From assembly GCF_022808615.1 (NCBI RefSeq), contig NZ_JAKZKS010000016.1:1-64000 (forward strand): a stretch of 64,000 nucleotides of DNA, given 5' to 3'. This stretch comes from Bacillus sp. FJAT-47783. Its GTDB lineage: Bacteria; Bacillota; Bacilli; Bacillales; Aeribacillaceae. Shown piece after piece: positions 17,886 through 26,222 of the stretch (its first letter is position 1; each line of letters begins with the position of its first letter). The position numbers were made by a program, and so were the translations under genes. Below the pieces are notes generated by a model. The model had not been told where the DNA came from and did no database searches. It saw nothing but the letters and a program-made list of their open reading frames with translations.

Positions 17886-18509
17886 TTAATTATTTAAAAG
17901 AATAGAGTCGAGGTACTTCCTTATTGCATCTGGATTCCCTGAAATTTGCTCTTCTCTCTTAATATCTTGATCTAGCTTTTTCATTGATTTTGAAAGAATG
18001 TCTTTCTCTATGTTTTGTGGTACGACTACTACTCCATCTGCGTCGCCTACGATGATGTCTCCAGGATTGACCGAAACTCCTCCACATGAAATCGGAACAT
18101 TTATTTCTCCAACACCGGCTTTACCACTAGCAGCAACAGTCGTTCCTTTACAAAAGATAGGATAGTTTAATGCTTTAACGCCTTGGATATCACGGATGAC
18201 ACCGTCAACAACCATTCCTCTTATTCCTAAAGTCTTTGCCATACCTACTACAAAATCACCAGCAATTGCTCGATAAGTATCCCCTTTGGCATCAATGACT
18301 AAAATATCACCGGGTTTGGCCTCTCGAATAGCTCGAAGTACAACAAGATTGTCTCCAACCGGCATTTTTACTGTAAAAGCTCTTCCTGCTCCCTTAAACT
18401 CATCCTTTAACGGCTTAATACTTGGATCTAGATTGTTCAGTCCTTGCATGGCATCTGATATGCATGTAGTCGGAATATTTGCAAATAACTTAATGCTATC
18501 TGTCATCAT
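17886..18509 (-). CDS. RraA-fold aldolase / decarboxylase (HMG-aldolase-like)
   Basis: 207 residues. The family signature is visible: AGDFVVGMAK (residues 83-92), then VDGVIRD (D102, R106, D107), which in HMG/CHA aldolases binds the divalent metal and 2-oxo acid. Such enzymes cleave 4-hydroxy-4-methyl-2-oxoglutarate to pyruvate, or decarboxylate oxaloacetate; RraA itself inhibits RNase E. Bacillus lacks classical RNase E, so an enzyme is more likely. AAGGAG precedes the start. No pathway neighbour is close, so the substrate is open. Confidence 0.8.
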   Translation of the reverse strand: MMTDSIKLFANIPTTCISDAMQGLNNLDPSIKPLKDEFKGAGRAFTVKMPVGDNLVVLRAIREAKPGDILVIDAKGDTYRAIAGDFVVGMAKTLGIRGMVVDGVIRDIQGVKALNYPIFCKGTTVAASGKAGVGEINVPISCGGVSVNPGDIIVGDADGVVVVPQNIEKDILSKSMKKLDQDIKREEQISGNPDAIRKYLDSILLNN

Positions 18510-18616
18510 ACTACTCCTTTCATCATGGGCTATTAACTGAATTTAATCATATAAAAATAATGAAGTAAATTAGAAAATAGTTATCGATAGATATAACAAA
18601 TGTGCATATCAGAGGT

Positions 18617-18661
18617 TAAAAAGAAAAAGCATCAAAACATATTTGTTTTGACGCTTTTGTG
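18617..18661 (-). terminator. Terminator of mtaD
   Basis: On the minus strand, AAAAGCGTCAAAACA pairs with TGTTTTGATGCTTTT and is followed by TCTTTTT. Confidence 0.85.
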
Positions 18662-18665
18662 TTCT

Positions 18666-19973
18666 TTAACGAGTAAGTGACTTCTGTAATCGATTTACTT
18701 CTGCAATGATTTTTTCTTCATCAATTGTTGCGCATTCGCGGTTTTTCACGATTTGCTTCCCATCAATATAAACATCGCAAACATCTTGACCGTTTGCAGC
18801 GTATAAAAGATGAGAGAACGCTTCGCTAACAGGTTGGAGATGCGGCTTATTCGTTGGGTCGATCGTGATAAAGTCAGCACGCTTCCCCTTTTCTAAGGAA
18901 CCGGTGTGAGGCATACCTATTGCTTCGGCACCAAGGCGTGTAGCCATTGCTAAAACAGTCCTTGCGTTCATTTTCGTTGCATCTTGATATAATCCTTTTT
19001 GCAAAAGCGCAGCTGTTCGGGCTTCTTCAAACATATCGTAGTTGTTGTTTGAAGCAACGCCGTCTGTTGCGATGCCGACTTTTATTCCAGCTTCTAATAG
19101 TTTTGGAACATCAGCAACACCAGATCCGAGCTTTAAGTTACTAATCGGGTTGTGTGCAACCCTTACATCGTACTGTTTTAACAATTGACGTTCTTCATCA
19201 TTCAATACAACACCGTGGGCGATAACAGTTGGTTGGTCAAAAAGGTTCGAGCGACGAACATGCTCGACAGGACGAACCCCGTATTCGTTCGAGATGTTTT
19301 CAACTTCTAGTTCTGTTTCGGATACGTGAATATGGGCAAAGACATTTTGCTCCTTGGCAATTCGAGCACTTTCTTCAAGAGCTTTAGGTGTACATGCATA
19401 AGGACTATGCGGTGCAACCATTGTCGTAAGACGGCCATTTGCATAGTTTTTATAAGTTTTCACGAAGCGTTCTGCTTCCCGTAAGTTTCTTTGTTGTTCC
19501 TCTTCTGTACCAAAACTAAAAATCGTGTGAGAAAAAGCACCGCGTATGCCGCTTTCCGATAACGCTTCCATAATAGCGTCTGCGTCAATGCCATGCGGGT
19601 TGAACATATCAGAAAATGTAGTCGTTCCGGACTTGAGCATTTCTAAAACCCCAAGAGTTGAACTAACAACGCCGATTTCAGGTGTGAACTGTTGTTCAAG
19701 TGGCCAAATTTTTGTTTCTAACCAAGGCTTTAAAAGGATGTCATCGCCAATACCGCGCAAAAGGGTCATGACAATATGTGAGTGTGTATTCACGAGGCCT
19801 GGCATCACCCATTTCCCTTCTAAATTGACTTTCGTATCTGCTTTTTCAAAAAGTTCTTTTTTAAAAGGGCCAATATAGGAAATGGAGTCACTGTCTACAA
19901 GTATGAGTCCATTTTCAATGATTTCATGATCTGGATTCATTGTAAAAAACGTTCCATTGTGGAAAGCTTTCAT
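18666..19973 (-). CDS. mtaD: 5'-methylthioadenosine / S-adenosylhomocysteine deaminase
   Basis: 435 residues of the amidohydrolase superfamily. Metal ligands: H64 and H66 (NTHSH), a histidine in HIHVSETELE near 210, AHGVVL and the aspartate of ATDGVASNN. It deaminates MTA, SAH and sometimes adenosine, recycling by-products of SAM use. The second Met is chosen (plus-strand base 19973), because GGAAGGAG lies 8 bp ahead of it. It lies 2 kb from the S-box transporter, so this stretch has a methionine/SAM theme, though no S-box is seen in front of mtaD. Confidence 0.9.
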   Translation of the reverse strand: MKAFHNGTFFTMNPDHEIIENGLILVDSDSISYIGPFKKELFEKADTKVNLEGKWVMPGLVNTHSHIVMTLLRGIGDDILLKPWLETKIWPLEQQFTPEIGVVSSTLGVLEMLKSGTTTFSDMFNPHGIDADAIMEALSESGIRGAFSHTIFSFGTEEEQQRNLREAERFVKTYKNYANGRLTTMVAPHSPYACTPKALEESARIAKEQNVFAHIHVSETELEVENISNEYGVRPVEHVRRSNLFDQPTVIAHGVVLNDEERQLLKQYDVRVAHNPISNLKLGSGVADVPKLLEAGIKVGIATDGVASNNNYDMFEEARTAALLQKGLYQDATKMNARTVLAMATRLGAEAIGMPHTGSLEKGKRADFITIDPTNKPHLQPVSEAFSHLLYAANGQDVCDVYIDGKQIVKNRECATIDEEKIIAEVNRLQKSLTR

Positions 19974-20117
19974 GTTGTCTTCTCCTTCCATTATCAGTTA
20001 GACGTCATACAACTAAAATGATTTCTGTTAGATTAACAAAATACCACGAAAAAGTAAATAACATACCTATTTATTTTAAAAATATATGGTAAAATTTAGA
20101 TGTTGGAGGTGTGAACA

Positions 20118-20420
20118 TTGGGTGAAGAACATCGAATAGAGTTGAGGAGAATACGGATTACCCTAATTTTTATGGCTATTTTTTTGTTATTTGGCCTTAA
20201 TAATCAAAAAGTGATTGTAGAAGAGTCGTACGATAGTAGTGAAAATGAGTTATATCCGTATAGAGAGAATATGATCAAATTAGGGGATCAACATATTGGG
20301 ATATTACGAGGTATGTCTGAATGGGATCAAGAGCTCGAAATCTATCAATATAATGAGGAAACGAATGAGCTCAAGTTAAAGAAAGTAATAAGACTAGAAG
20401 AATTGCGTTATTCCGAGTAA
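20118..20420 (+). CDS. Hypothetical membrane-anchored protein
   Basis: 100 residues from TTG 20118, with GGAGGTG well placed upstream. A charged N-terminus (HRIELRRIRI) is followed by one hydrophobic span (TLIFMAIFLLFGL) and an acidic outer part. I do not recognise the family. It directly precedes a GNAT gene (12 bp between stop and ATG), so the two probably share a transcript. Confidence 0.7.
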   Translation: MGEEHRIELRRIRITLIFMAIFLLFGLNNQKVIVEESYDSSENELYPYRENMIKLGDQHIGILRGMSEWDQELEIYQYNEETNELKLKKVIRLEELRYSE

Positions 20421-20432
20421 GTGGAGGGGAAA

Positions 20433-20975
20433 ATGGATAAAAACGTATTGATAAGAAGAATTAAAACTTCAGATTATCCGATACTTTGGCAATATATTTA
20501 CGGGGAAAAAGATCCAGAATGGAAGAAGTGGGATGCTCCTTACTTTCCGCTAGAAGAAATTACCTATGAGGAATTTTGTGAAGATATGGATGAGATTGTG
20601 AATGATAAGATTCCAAGAAGGAAAGTTATCGAAGTGAATGGTGAAGTGATTGGTGCTGTTTCGTATTACTGGGAGCATCGTCCTTCCAATTGGTTAGAAG
20701 CGGGGATTGTTATTTATCATCCAGACTATTGGAGTGGAGGCTATGGGACAGAAGCCCTTCGTTTATGGGTTGATGAATTGTTTCATACACTACCACTTGT
20801 TCGAGTGGGCATTACAACGTGGTCGGGGAATAAACGAATGATAAGATGTGCAGAGAAACTTGGAATGAAACTGGAAGGTCGCTTAAGAAAATGCCGGCTT
20901 TACAAGGGGAAATACTATGATTCGATTCGGATGGGGATTTTGCGAGAGGAATGGGAGAACATTCGAAACTCGTAA
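20433..20975 (+). CDS. GNAT family N-acetyltransferase (RimJ/RimL-like)
   Basis: 180 residues. It has the GNAT acetyl-CoA motif in YWSGGYGTEALRLW and the following SGNKRMIRCAEKLGMKLEGRLR segment typical of RimJ/RimL and spermidine-acetyltransferase-like enzymes. It transfers acetyl groups to an amine; the acceptor cannot be told. ATG 20433 has GGAGGGG just upstream. It appears co-transcribed with the small membrane protein before it. Confidence 0.85.
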   Translation: MDKNVLIRRIKTSDYPILWQYIYGEKDPEWKKWDAPYFPLEEITYEEFCEDMDEIVNDKIPRRKVIEVNGEVIGAVSYYWEHRPSNWLEAGIVIYHPDYWSGGYGTEALRLWVDELFHTLPLVRVGITTWSGNKRMIRCAEKLGMKLEGRLRKCRLYKGKYYDSIRMGILREEWENIRNS

Positions 20976-21057
20976 TCGAAGAAATTTTGGAAGGTGACAA
21001 AGCTCCTGTTGGTAGGGATGATTGCTAAAATCATCCGAAAGTAAAAAAGGAAAAGGT

Positions 21058-21204
21058 ATGACTGTATACGAATATATAAATGAGAACGAAAACACGATGA
21101 ATTCAAAGTACATTTCGTTACTAAGGGAGAGTTGGCATATACAAATGGAAAAGGAAATGCCTATTGCCGAATTATTTAATGAGGGGGAATACGATGGAAA
21201 ATAG
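21058..21204 (+). CDS. Possible small protein coupled to pepF
   Basis: 48 residues from ATG 21058, with AAGGAAAAGG ahead. It is acidic and hydrophilic (YEYINENEN, LRESWHIQMEKEMP). Its end overlaps the start of pepF by 11 bp, the kind of overlap used for coupled translation. It matches no family I know; it could also be an untranslated stretch of the pepF leader. Confidence 0.4.
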   Translation: MTVYEYINENENTMNSKYISLLRESWHIQMEKEMPIAELFNEGEYDGK

Positions 21205-22978
21205 AACGTATAAAGAAACGTGGGATTTAGACGTATTTTTTAAAGGGGGAAGTGAATCAGAAGCATTTCGGCACTATTTAGACGAAATCAAAGTGAGTCT
21301 TCATCAGTTTAACGAGAATGTACCATACATAAACTCCATGAACTCTCTCCAAGAGGTATTAGAACAATATAAGGATGTAAGTGAAAAAATGGATGAGGCG
21401 AGTGCCTTTGTAGAATGTTTAAAAGCTCAAAATACAGCCGATAAAAAAGCGAGCATGCTAGAAATTGAGCTCACATCCCTTTTTGCGAAGCTAGACAATG
21501 CGCTGACGGTGATGGATCAAAAAATGGTCGAAATTCCAGATCAAGAATGGAACGATGGTCTTGCTAACGATTCTTTACGAGAATTGTCATTTGTCTTAAA
21601 TGAGAGAAGAAATCGTGCGAAAGAGTTGCTGTCTGTACAAGAAGAAATGCTCATTCAATCATTGGCGGTCGATGGTTATCATAGTTGGGGACAAATGTAT
21701 GATGAGATTGTTTCCAAAATGACGATACCAGTTCAACAAGAAGGTGAAGTGAAGAATTTTTCAGTGGGTCAGGCCTATAATAAATTTTCCGATCCGAACC
21801 GGGAAGTCCGTAAGTACGTTTTCGAGGAATGGGAAAAAGCATGGGCAAAAGAAGCAGATTTATTAACGAGAACGTTAAATCATCTCGCTGGTTTTCGTTT
21901 ATCCACGTACGAAAAGCGTGGTTGGAGTGATGTGTTAAAAGAGCCTTTAGCACTTAATCGAATGAAGAGTGAAACATTACAAATGATGTGGTCGACTATT
22001 GAAAAGTATAAGGAGCCACTCATTAAATACTTGAAAAGAAAAGCGGAGTTGTTAAATGTTGATCAATTAAGCTGGTATGATTTAGATGCACCAGTTGGAA
22101 AAGTGGAGAGCACGGTGTCATATCAGGAAGGAGCCGAATTTATTTTAAAGCATTTTGGTCAATTTGGAGAAAAATTAACGAAATTTACTGAGCGGGCGTT
22201 TACGGAGCAATGGATTGAAGCGGAAGATCGACCGCAAAAAGCGCCGGGCGGATTTTGCACGAGCTTTCCTGAAAGTGAACAGTCTCGTATTTTTATGACA
22301 TATTCAGGTACGCCGACAAATGTGTCAACACTTGCACATGAGTTAGGACATGCATATCACCAAGAGGCAATGAAAGGAGTTCATCCTTTAAATAGCTTTT
22401 ATGCGATGAATGTAGCAGAGACAGCTTCTACGTTCGCTGAATTAATCGTATCGAACGCAGCGGTACAAGAAGCACAAACGAAGGAAGAAAAAATAGCTCT
22501 CCTTGAAGAAAAATTGCAGTCAAGTGTTGCGATGTTTATGAATATTCACGCTCGCTTTCTTTTTGAAACCTCTTTTTATGAAGAAAGGAAGAAAGGCTGG
22601 GTATCAACGGAACGTTTAAATGAACTAATGACCGAAGCGCAAAAACGTGCCTATTGCGGGGCATTAAAGGAATATCATCCGCATTTTTGGGCTTCCAAGT
22701 TGCACTTTTATATTACCGATTATCCGTTTTACAATTTCCCATACACGTTCGGCTATTTATTCTCACTTGGCATTTATGCGAAAGCATTAGAAGAAGGTTC
22801 CACTTTTGAAGAGAAGTATATTGCATTATTAAAAGATACGGGATCCATGACGGTAGAACAATTGGCGAGTAAACATTTAAACGTTGATTTAACGAAACAA
22901 GCATTTTGGGAAAATGGACTCCAAATGGTGACAAAGGAAGTGGATGATTTTCTTGAACTAACAAAAGATCTCATTTAA
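21194..22978 (+). CDS. pepF: Oligoendopeptidase F, M3 family metallopeptidase
   Basis: 594 residues, normal for PepF. The zinc motif HELGH is at 382-386 (THAHELGHAYHQ-like context LAHELGHAYHQEA), with the third ligand in AETASTFAEL near 410. It cleaves short peptides in the cytoplasm. ATG 21194 is chosen because GAGGGGG lies 6 bp upstream; an open frame back to 21164 lacks a ribosome site. A terminator follows. Confidence 0.92.
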   Translation: MENRTYKETWDLDVFFKGGSESEAFRHYLDEIKVSLHQFNENVPYINSMNSLQEVLEQYKDVSEKMDEASAFVECLKAQNTADKKASMLEIELTSLFAKLDNALTVMDQKMVEIPDQEWNDGLANDSLRELSFVLNERRNRAKELLSVQEEMLIQSLAVDGYHSWGQMYDEIVSKMTIPVQQEGEVKNFSVGQAYNKFSDPNREVRKYVFEEWEKAWAKEADLLTRTLNHLAGFRLSTYEKRGWSDVLKEPLALNRMKSETLQMMWSTIEKYKEPLIKYLKRKAELLNVDQLSWYDLDAPVGKVESTVSYQEGAEFILKHFGQFGEKLTKFTERAFTEQWIEAEDRPQKAPGGFCTSFPESEQSRIFMTYSGTPTNVSTLAHELGHAYHQEAMKGVHPLNSFYAMNVAETASTFAELIVSNAAVQEAQTKEEKIALLEEKLQSSVAMFMNIHARFLFETSFYEERKKGWVSTERLNELMTEAQKRAYCGALKEYHPHFWASKLHFYITDYPFYNFPYTFGYLFSLGIYAKALEEGSTFEEKYIALLKDTGSMTVEQLASKHLNVDLTKQAFWENGLQMVTKEVDDFLELTKDLI

Positions 22979-22999
22979 TGCAACGGTTTTTATAAATGA

Positions 23000-23032
23000 C
23001 CTAGAAGGATTCACTTCTTCTAGGTTTTTCTG
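23000..23032 (+). terminator. Terminator of pepF
   Basis: CCTAGAAG pairs with CTTCTAGG and is followed by TTTTTCTGTT. Confidence 0.85.
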
Positions 23033-23053
23033 TTAAAAGGGGAGACCTTAGAG

Positions 23054-23935
23054 ATGATTTGGATATCGATTTTGTATGTACTCATCATTGTAGCTGGCCT
23101 CATTTTTATTTATCAAAAACGTCAAGAAGAGGAACGATATTTTGGCTGGAAGCTTATAGGGTATTTTCTCTTAGGAACTTTTTCGTTTTACTTCGATACA
23201 TTTGCTATTCCAGTAGGTTTTTTCATATTCCTCTTTTTTATGCGACCGAAAGTGAACAAGAAGATAAAAACGTATGCAGCTGTCTTTGGTCTCGCTATGT
23301 TCCTTATGAACATTGCAAGTCAATATGCCGAGCATTATTGGTTTGAACGTCCAAGAAGCATTGACTTAACGACAGACAATGTATTTGATTTATCGATCAT
23401 TGAACACTATGAAAGATTGCAAAAAAAGGCGGAAATAAGTGATGAAGCAGTCCTTCAAGATTACACGGTTGCCTTTACGAAAACAGGCGAATTACTTCGC
23501 TTTGACGTCGATTTTGTAGATGAAATCGATGAAACGAGTCACATTTATTATTGGTTAGAATTTGATAAGGAAGGTCAAAAGATTTCCGTTCGGAAAGAGA
23601 AACATGAAGGCACTTACTTTCATCATGAAAACTCAGCTCCGGTTAAACCATTTTTAAAAATGCTAGACTCGTTACCGTTTGAAAAAATAGCATCGGATGA
23701 GGAGTATGAGAAGTTTGAATTGTTTGGTGGGGGGTATATACAGAGTATTGCTATGGTGTATCATGATAAGTATTTGATTGTGGAGGGCGATTTCAAGAAA
23801 GTTGACAATCAAAATTTACCGATCGATACATACTGGATGGTAAAAAGCGGGGCGAAAAAACTTGAAGGGGATTCAAGGTGTGAATTACAAGCCTATTATT
23901 TAATTCAACCTGATGAGCTTTTGAAGTATGAGTAA
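23054..23935 (+). CDS. Hypothetical membrane protein
   Basis: 293 residues. Three hydrophobic stretches fill the first 100 residues (WISILYVLIIVAGLIFIY, YFLLGTFSFYF...GFFIFLFF, AAVFGLAMFLMNIA), and a large polar domain follows from about 105 on, rich in acidic residues. I do not recognise the family. It is flanked by terminators on both sides, so it is expressed alone. GGGGAGACC precedes ATG 23054. Confidence 0.7.
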   Translation: MIWISILYVLIIVAGLIFIYQKRQEEERYFGWKLIGYFLLGTFSFYFDTFAIPVGFFIFLFFMRPKVNKKIKTYAAVFGLAMFLMNIASQYAEHYWFERPRSIDLTTDNVFDLSIIEHYERLQKKAEISDEAVLQDYTVAFTKTGELLRFDVDFVDEIDETSHIYYWLEFDKEGQKISVRKEKHEGTYFHHENSAPVKPFLKMLDSLPFEKIASDEEYEKFELFGGGYIQSIAMVYHDKYLIVEGDFKKVDNQNLPIDTYWMVKSGAKKLEGDSRCELQAYYLIQPDELLKYE

Positions 23936-23937
23936 AA

Positions 23938-23966
23938 CGGGGAGAGGTTTGCTACCTCTCCTTTTG
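23938..23966. terminator. Bidirectional terminator
   Basis: GGGAGAGG and CCTCTCC with T-runs on both strands, between convergent genes. Confidence 0.75.
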
Positions 23967-24143
23967 GCTTTTGTGCTTCATTGAAACAGAAAGGTAAACG
24001 AGTGCAAGGAGGCCAAAAATTCCGAAGCCAAACGCAATCAATTCTGGGACGGTTGTTGGTACTTGTAAAGCTGAGTAAATGATAGTGATCGAAACAACTA
24101 CTAATAAAAAGTTCAGTAAATGGTTTGACAAAAATTGTTTCAT
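23952..24143 (-). CDS. Small two-span membrane protein
   Basis: 63 residues with two membrane spans (LLNFLLVVVSITIIYSAL and LIAFGFGIFGLLALVYLSVSM) and a basic tail MKHKSQKER. The start is the second Met of the open frame (plus-strand base 24143), which has GAGGTG 6 bp ahead. Its role is unknown. Its stop lies within the bidirectional terminator shared with the preceding gene. Confidence 0.65.
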   Translation of the reverse strand: MKQFLSNHLLNFLLVVVSITIIYSALQVPTTVPELIAFGFGIFGLLALVYLSVSMKHKSQKER

Positions 24144-24482
24144 CGAAATCACCTCAAAACACGCAATGGTAGTATTTTCGCTCAGATGGCAGATAAGACG
24201 ATCATTTCTTTACAATATGTCACGTTTGGCTTTTGATTTATCCATTGTACCTATTCTTTTAACTACATATTCTCAATATGAATAAAAGTGTATCATAAAG
24301 GAGACGGCGAAATATAAATAGTTTTGTCGAATAGAAAAAAATAAGATTATATTCACGCAAAAAGGAGATAAAATGGAAGCGTTTACCCTCTTTTTTAGTA
24401 CTTCTGTACTAATGGAAAACCATTAGTTAGTGATTTTCCTTAAAATGTAAATCGGTAGGATGAATGTGATATTTGTTACATA
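24144..24482. other. Intergenic region with a 17-codon mini-ORF
   Basis: No full gene. AAAAAGGAGATAAA precedes ATG 24373, which opens a 17-codon frame ending at TAG 24424-24426. The end overlaps a small stem (GGAAAA with TTTTCC) and the palindrome AGTAC-TTCT-GTACT lies inside. No plus-strand gene follows within 500 bp. Confidence 0.35.
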
Positions 24483-24809
24483 TTATTCATTCGCCCAATA
24501 TCTAATATAATCGAAGGTTGAAGTAGGAATTGCTTCAATAATATTTCCTTTTTCATCTGTATAAATTTCATATTCTCGATACGTTTCGACCCAATAGTTA
24601 TCAATAAGCTCACGCTTTTCAAATCGTTTTTCTAATGTGAAATTGACGTTTTCCAACTCTTCATTGCTTACAGGAGCACTTTCTGTATCTGTATCACCAA
24701 TTACGACGATGTCATTTCGTGATACAAATTCATAATCTGTGTGGGCAACAACAAGAAGAATAACCACAATCGGTGTGATATAGAGCATGTGTAAGCCTAT
24801 TTTTTTCAT
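24483..24809 (-). CDS. Hypothetical secreted or anchored protein
   Basis: 108 residues. A lysine-lysine start and one hydrophobic segment (HMLYITPIVVILLVVA) are followed by an acidic domain that could face outside. AAGGATGGTG precedes the ATG on the minus strand. I do not recognise a family; length and composition suggest a small anchored protein such as a YxeA or DUF-type, but this is a guess. Confidence 0.6.
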   Translation of the reverse strand: MKKIGLHMLYITPIVVILLVVAHTDYEFVSRNDIVVIGDTDTESAPVSNEELENVNFTLEKRFEKRELIDNYWVETYREYEIYTDEKGNIIEAIPTSTFDYIRYWANE

Positions 24810-24928
24810 TTACTTCACCATCCTTGTGAAGATTGTATGCAAGTCCGAATGGAAACTTCCCTTTTTACCTTATTTTTATAGGATTTTTACAAATAAACTC
24901 GAATGAATTATAGGGGAGGGAAAAAGAG

Positions 24929-26089
24929 ATGAAGATTGTAAAATTGGAAGAAAACGATTTTCGTGAAGCGTTAGCCTTATCGGAGTATGCCTTTCAATAC
25001 AAAGTGCCAGAAGAAGAGATAGAAGAACGCTTAAAACGGTTTGAACGTCACCACATTTTAAGTATTTTTGATCAGGAGCAACTTGCTGCAAAGCTTCATA
25101 TCATTCCTTTTGAAATATTTTTAGGCAAAGAAAAGATGAACATGGGAGGAGTTGCAAGTGTAGCCACTTATCCAGAATACCGAAGAAACGGATATGTCAA
25201 AGCATTAATCGAATCAGCACTATCGTACATGAAAGAGAACGGTTATTCTATTTCCATGCTCCATCCTTTTGATGTTTCTTTTTACCGAAAATATGGATGG
25301 GAGTTGTTTTCCAACCATTTAAAAAGTACGTTAAAGAAAAAAGATCTCGTGCCGATGCCTTCTCCAGAAGGAGCGATTAAACGATTTAAAAAAGAAGGAC
25401 ATGGAGAAGACGTAGAGCAAGTGTATGAACAATACGCCAAACAATTTTCCGGAATGCTTGTACGACACCGAGACTGGTGGCTTCAATCTGTTTACAGCGA
25501 TTTATATGCGGCTGTTTACTATGATGTAAGCCAAAATCCGTCAGGGTATATGTTGTACAAAGTAAAAGATTCGAAAATGACTGTGGAAGAGTTTGTCGTT
25601 TTAACAAATGATGCACGAAAAGGGTTATGGAATTTTATATGCCAGCACGATTCAATGGTCGAACAAGTCGAAATGGTAACATCGGAGCGTGAAGAGCTAT
25701 TTTTCACATTACGGGAATCGAGAATTCAACAGGAGATTAAGCCTTATTTTATGGTGCGAATTGTTGATGTTGAAGCTTTTCTAAATCAATATCCATTTCA
25801 ATGGTCCAAAGCACAAGGTCAAGTTGTGTTGCGAGTTGAAGACTCTTATGCACCTTGGAACAATAAATGTTATGTATTGGAAGATGGAAAAGTAACGGTC
25901 TTGTCTGAAACGGAAACAGATCCACATAATCTTCACCTTTCTGTTCAATCGTTAGCGGCCATGCTTTTCGGATATAAACGTCCTACTCAATTGCATCAGA
26001 TTGAAAGGATCAATGGAAATGAAAGGCAGATCGAGCAACTAGAGCAGTTGATCCCGGATCAGAAGCCGTTCTTTTATGATTTCTTTTAA
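24929..26089 (+). CDS. Eis-like GNAT acetyltransferase
   Basis: 386 residues. The N-terminal GNAT domain has GGVASVATYPEYRRNGYVKALI, with the R/Q-x-x-G-x-V acetyl-CoA loop, and SMLHPFDVSFYRKYGWE, which is characteristic of the Eis family. A second GNAT-like and a C-terminal SCP2-like domain (to FFYDFF) complete the usual three-part layout. Eis enzymes acetylate aminoglycosides or lysines; the native substrate of Bacillus members is not known. It has its own ribosome site GGGGAGGG and a terminator. Confidence 0.86.
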   Translation: MKIVKLEENDFREALALSEYAFQYKVPEEEIEERLKRFERHHILSIFDQEQLAAKLHIIPFEIFLGKEKMNMGGVASVATYPEYRRNGYVKALIESALSYMKENGYSISMLHPFDVSFYRKYGWELFSNHLKSTLKKKDLVPMPSPEGAIKRFKKEGHGEDVEQVYEQYAKQFSGMLVRHRDWWLQSVYSDLYAAVYYDVSQNPSGYMLYKVKDSKMTVEEFVVLTNDARKGLWNFICQHDSMVEQVEMVTSEREELFFTLRESRIQQEIKPYFMVRIVDVEAFLNQYPFQWSKAQGQVVLRVEDSYAPWNNKCYVLEDGKVTVLSETETDPHNLHLSVQSLAAMLFGYKRPTQLHQIERINGNERQIEQLEQLIPDQKPFFYDFF

Positions 26090-26163
26090 TCATACATGTT
26101 TACCCATTACCACATGCTTTGAAATGAAAAAATTCGGGTTGACGATATTAAAAAATGAAGAAA

Positions 26164-26202
26164 GAGGTTGATACGTCAAAATGTATCGACCTCTATTTTT
26201 GT
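26164..26202 (+). terminator. Terminator of the Eis-like gene
   Basis: GAGGTTGATAC pairs with GTATCGACCTC and is followed by TATTTTTGTG. Confidence 0.85.
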
Positions 26203-26222
26203 GAATATTCCGAAAAATATCC

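Noticed and set aside
22713-22974. Overlapping minus-strand frames inside pepF
   Set aside because: They are antisense shadows of the coding frame, without ribosome sites.
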